DNA from: Thermococcus sp.
GTDB taxonomy: Archaea; Methanobacteriota_B; Thermococci; Thermococcales; Thermococcaceae
Assembly: GCA_027035445.1 (NCBI GenBank)
Contig: JALVUT010000317.1
Location: forward strand, 1-7,225
Length of the DNA: 7,225 nucleotides
Reading direction: 5' to 3'
Of this stretch, positions 5,628-7,225 are shown in pieces (position 1 is the stretch's first letter; the number at the start of each line of letters is the position of its first letter). Both the position numbers and the translations under genes were made by a program. Below the pieces are notes generated by a model. The model saw only the letters and a list, made by a program, of their open reading frames with translations, had not been told where the DNA came from and searched no databases.

Positions 5628-6701
5628 TCATGGGCTCAGCAGCTCAGCCGGATGCGGGCTTGGTATGAATGCCTGTTTGGAGTAGACCTTCATAAGATCT
5701 ATCCGAATGACCATGAGAACCCTCTGTGCTTCAGTGTAGTTGTGCTCCCGGAGGTATTCCCTGTACTCCTTCACAAGCTTCTGAAGTCTGGTATACTCTA
5801 ATGGGTTGAGCGGTTTGATACCATGGAGCATGAGTTGCATTGTTCCCATAATAACATCGATACTGACCCCCTTGTTGCTTTCGGTAATCCGTATTGCCCT
5901 ATCGGTCAGGTAATTCGCACGGTTTATAAGTCTGTATGCGTCCCTGTAATCCCTCATGCTCAAGGAGAGCTTGGCATTTGCCAGCAGGTTGTTTGCCAAT
6001 ACCATGTATCTACTGATATCAATGTTGGTTATGTTGGTTGAATTCACTAGGAGCCTGAGGGCATCGAGCTTTTGACCAACTTCGTTCAAAAGGGCAAGGA
6101 GCTCGCTTGCCGTAACGTTAACTACGACCACCTTTAATGCCTTCACTTTTATCCCTGTCCAGGGGGAGAGAACAGCAATGGAAGCTTTTACCTGCACTTG
6201 GGAGTTGTTGATATACACCAGCGGTGCCCTGTGGTTTATGGCTATCTCCAGTGCCTTTGAAATGGAGACTGGGTCATAACCAGCGCTCACCACAGGTGAC
6301 TGATTTAGCAGTACCCCAAATTCTTTGATACCGGACAATACGGCCCTGTTAGTACCGTACCTGTTCTCTCCTCCCCAACGCACGACCGTGATATTAACTG
6401 CCTTCATATCCTCCGTGTAGTACTCCGGAACTGCCAGTGGTCCACCGATTATTATAACCCGTCGGGGAGAGTATGAGTAAATTCTTGAGCTCACCACGGG
6501 AGTATAAACTCCCCAGTGTGTGACGACCACGGGAAATCCGGTGAGATTTGAAACGAGTCTTGCCATGGCCCAGTCTGCAGGATTATCACTGACTAGAATT
6601 ACAGTATTCGCTTTCACTGAGGATGAAGCCCTAACGGCTGTAGATGGGATTACCAAGAGGGTAGAGATTACGAATACTGCCAGCATCCTCTCCATTCTCA
6701 T
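5628..6701 (-). CDS. Secreted surface protein B, cell-wall-binding repeat 2 domain plus helical C-terminal region
   Basis: A 357-residue paralog of protein A. Residues 1-25 are a signal peptide (R2/R5, hydrophobic core, A-V-R-A). Residues 33-118 align with protein A without a gap, about 51 of 86 identical by hand count, including I83-I-I-G-G-P88 and R108-W-G-G-x-x-R-Y-G-T-N118. The C-terminal half is helical and shares the x-D-Y-x-x-A-Y pattern with A, but is shorter; the two cysteines and the His-rich tail of A are absent. I count eight N-x-S/T sequons. No anchor is seen, so attachment to the S-layer or release is possible; function unknown. Start: ATG at 6701, with GAGGG at 6706-6710. The GTG at 6761 would lie upstream of the TATA box (6742-6749) and its extra residues are translated promoter. 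ATG at 6695 is a minor alternative. Confidence 0.82.
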   Translation of the reverse strand: MRMERMLAVFVISTLLVIPSTAVRASSSVKANTVILVSDNPADWAMARLVSNLTGFPVVVTHWGVYTPVVSSRIYSYSPRRVIIIGGPLAVPEYYTEDMKAVNITVVRWGGENRYGTNRAVLSGIKEFGVLLNQSPVVSAGYDPVSISKALEIAINHRAPLVYINNSQVQVKASIAVLSPWTGIKVKALKVVVVNVTASELLALLNEVGQKLDALRLLVNSTNITNIDISRYMVLANNLLANAKLSLSMRDYRDAYRLINRANYLTDRAIRITESNKGVSIDVIMGTMQLMLHGIKPLNPLEYTRLQKLVKEYREYLREHNYTEAQRVLMVIRIDLMKVYSKQAFIPSPHPAELLSP

Positions 6702-6710
6702 GGTGCCCTC

Positions 6711-6740
6711 GCCCCCTCCACTCCTTATTGTGGGGGAGGC
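6711..6740. repeat. Imperfect inverted repeat over the protein B start site
   Basis: Eleven-base arms (GCCCCCTCCAC and GTGGGGGAGGC) with two mismatches flank the eight bases TCCTTATT. One arm overlaps the ribosome binding region, so the repeat could be an operator or a leader structure. The G/C-rich composition makes some self-complementarity likely by chance. Confidence 0.3.
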
Positions 6741-6741
6741 G

Positions 6742-6757
6742 TATTTAAGTCTTTTTT
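6742..6757 (-). promoter_or_regulatory. TATA box of surface protein B
   Basis: The minus strand reads AAAAAAAGA-CTTAAATA, nearly the same as upstream of protein A. Predicted start is near 6720, about 19 bases before the ATG at 6701, with GGAGG and GAGGG purine runs in the leader. Confidence 0.75.
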
Positions 6758-6836
6758 TCACAATCTATAACCTCAAACTCAGTCGGGTTCATGAGGCAGT
6801 CCACAAAACTGCCCTAACGGCTCAGGGATTAAGGGC

Positions 6837-6864
6837 CGTTAACCAACGGTCATTATTCGTTAAG
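6837..6864. promoter_or_regulatory. Distal element upstream of surface protein B
   Basis: CGTTAACCAACGGTCATTA at 6837-6855 matches the element upstream of protein A at 16 of 19 positions. A second CGTTAA follows at 6858, 21 bases after the first. It starts 88 bases upstream of the TATA box, ten more than in A. It lies just past the ABCE1 stop codon. Confidence 0.45.
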
Positions 6865-6878
6865 ATTAAGTTGAGTTG

Positions 6879-6885
6879 GAAAAGA
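6879..6885 (-). terminator. Weak oligo-T candidate terminator after ABCE1
   Basis: Directly after the TGA the minus strand reads TCTTTTC, a run of only four T. A stronger run is not seen before the protein B promoter, so some read-through into protein B is possible. Confidence 0.25.
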
Positions 6886-7225
6886 TCAGGCATAGTAGTA
6901 CTCGCCCCTCTCCTTCTGCTCCCTGTCCTTTACGCTCCCCTCCTTGTTGGCCCTCGGCCTCCCGCTGTCAGGGTCACGGCGGAAGGTTATGCCGACAGAG
7001 GAGAGGAACCGGTTCATTCCATCCCTCATGCCCATCGGGGCCAGGGCTTTGCCGTGCCTTCCCGGCTTACCCTCGAAGACTATGAGCCTGTCGCTTAGGT
7101 AGTCAACCATCATGACGTCGTGTTCAACTATTATGGCGGTCCTCTCGTTCTTGGCCATGAGTGACCGGATGGCCTTCGACACCGCAAGCCTCTGTTCGAC
7201 GTCCAGGTGGGCCGAGGGCTCATCG
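6886..7225 (-). CDS. rli1: ABCE1/Rli1 ribosome-recycling ATPase, C-terminal 112 residues (5' end outside window)
   Basis: The fragment is the end of the second nucleotide-binding domain of ABCE1 (RNase L inhibitor homolog), a cytoplasmic ATPase with N-terminal iron-sulfur clusters that splits archaeal ribosomes after termination. It opens with the Walker B end and D-loop D-E-P-S-A-H-L-D-V-E-Q-R, followed by the H-loop I-V-E-H-D (His about residue 36) and M-M-V-D-Y-L-S-D-R-L. The tail from V-F-E-G-K-P-G to F-R-R-D-P-x-S-G-R-P-R-A-N-K is characteristic of archaeal ABCE1. Full family length is close to 600 residues, so about a fifth is visible, and it shows no defect. An internal GTG at 7182 is not the start. 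The neighbouring surface-protein gene has its own promoter, so no operon is implied. Confidence 0.95.
   Translation of the reverse strand, partial: DEPSAHLDVEQRLAVSKAIRSLMAKNERTAIIVEHDVMMVDYLSDRLIVFEGKPGRHGKALAPMGMRDGMNRFLSSVGITFRRDPDSGRPRANKEGSVKDREQKERGEYYYA

Noticed and set aside
5443..5685. Plus-strand frame of 80 codons in the A-B gap
   Set aside because: It starts at TTG without a ribosome binding site, is rich in Gly, Ser and Cys unlike its neighbours, and overlaps the end of the protein B gene.

Overview
The window looks like a piece of a hyperthermophilic euryarchaeal chromosome, most likely from Thermococcales (Thermococcus/Pyrococcus group). Reasons: the right edge carries the C-terminus of the archaeal/eukaryotic ribosome-recycling ATPase ABCE1 (Rli1). 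Archaeal TATA boxes lie about 35-50 bases before most starts. Ribosome binding sites read GGTGATC or GAGGTGAT, complementary to the archaeal 16S 3' end. A T-rich stretch serves as a terminator, and two secreted proteins carry cell-wall-binding-repeat-2 domains rich in N-glycosylation sequons. The genus is inference; no marker gene settles it.

Layout. Left part, minus strand: a metallophosphoesterase truncated by the window edge (1-653), a two-CBS-domain protein (659-1066) overlapping or abutting it as an operon, and upstream a stand-alone class II glutamine amidotransferase (1110-1907). A 79-base gap with one symmetrical A/T box separates the amidotransferase from a divergent plus-strand gene for an orphan PD-(D/E)XK nuclease of the HsdR-N-like type (1987-2856). 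That gene converges on a HypE-like/AIR-synthase-fold gene (2853-3842, minus), and both TAA stops share the bases TTAA.

Right part, minus strand: two paralogous secreted surface proteins, A (3982-5178) and B (5628-6701), each with a signal peptide, an N-terminal cell-wall-binding-repeat-2 region and a helical C-terminal region. They are separated by about 440 bases without a convincing gene. Upstream of B lies the 3' end of the ABCE1 gene (6886-7225, partial).

The most notable item is the surface-protein pair. A and B align without gaps over residues 33-118. Their core promoters are alike, and each has a near-identical 19-base element containing CGTTAA about 80-90 bases upstream of its TATA box, followed 20-21 bases later by a second CGTT half-site. 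They look like a duplicated, co-regulated cell-surface module. Several long apparent starts (CBS protein, amidotransferase, surface protein B) are moved downstream here because promoter, ribosome binding site or catalytic-residue evidence contradicts the longer versions.
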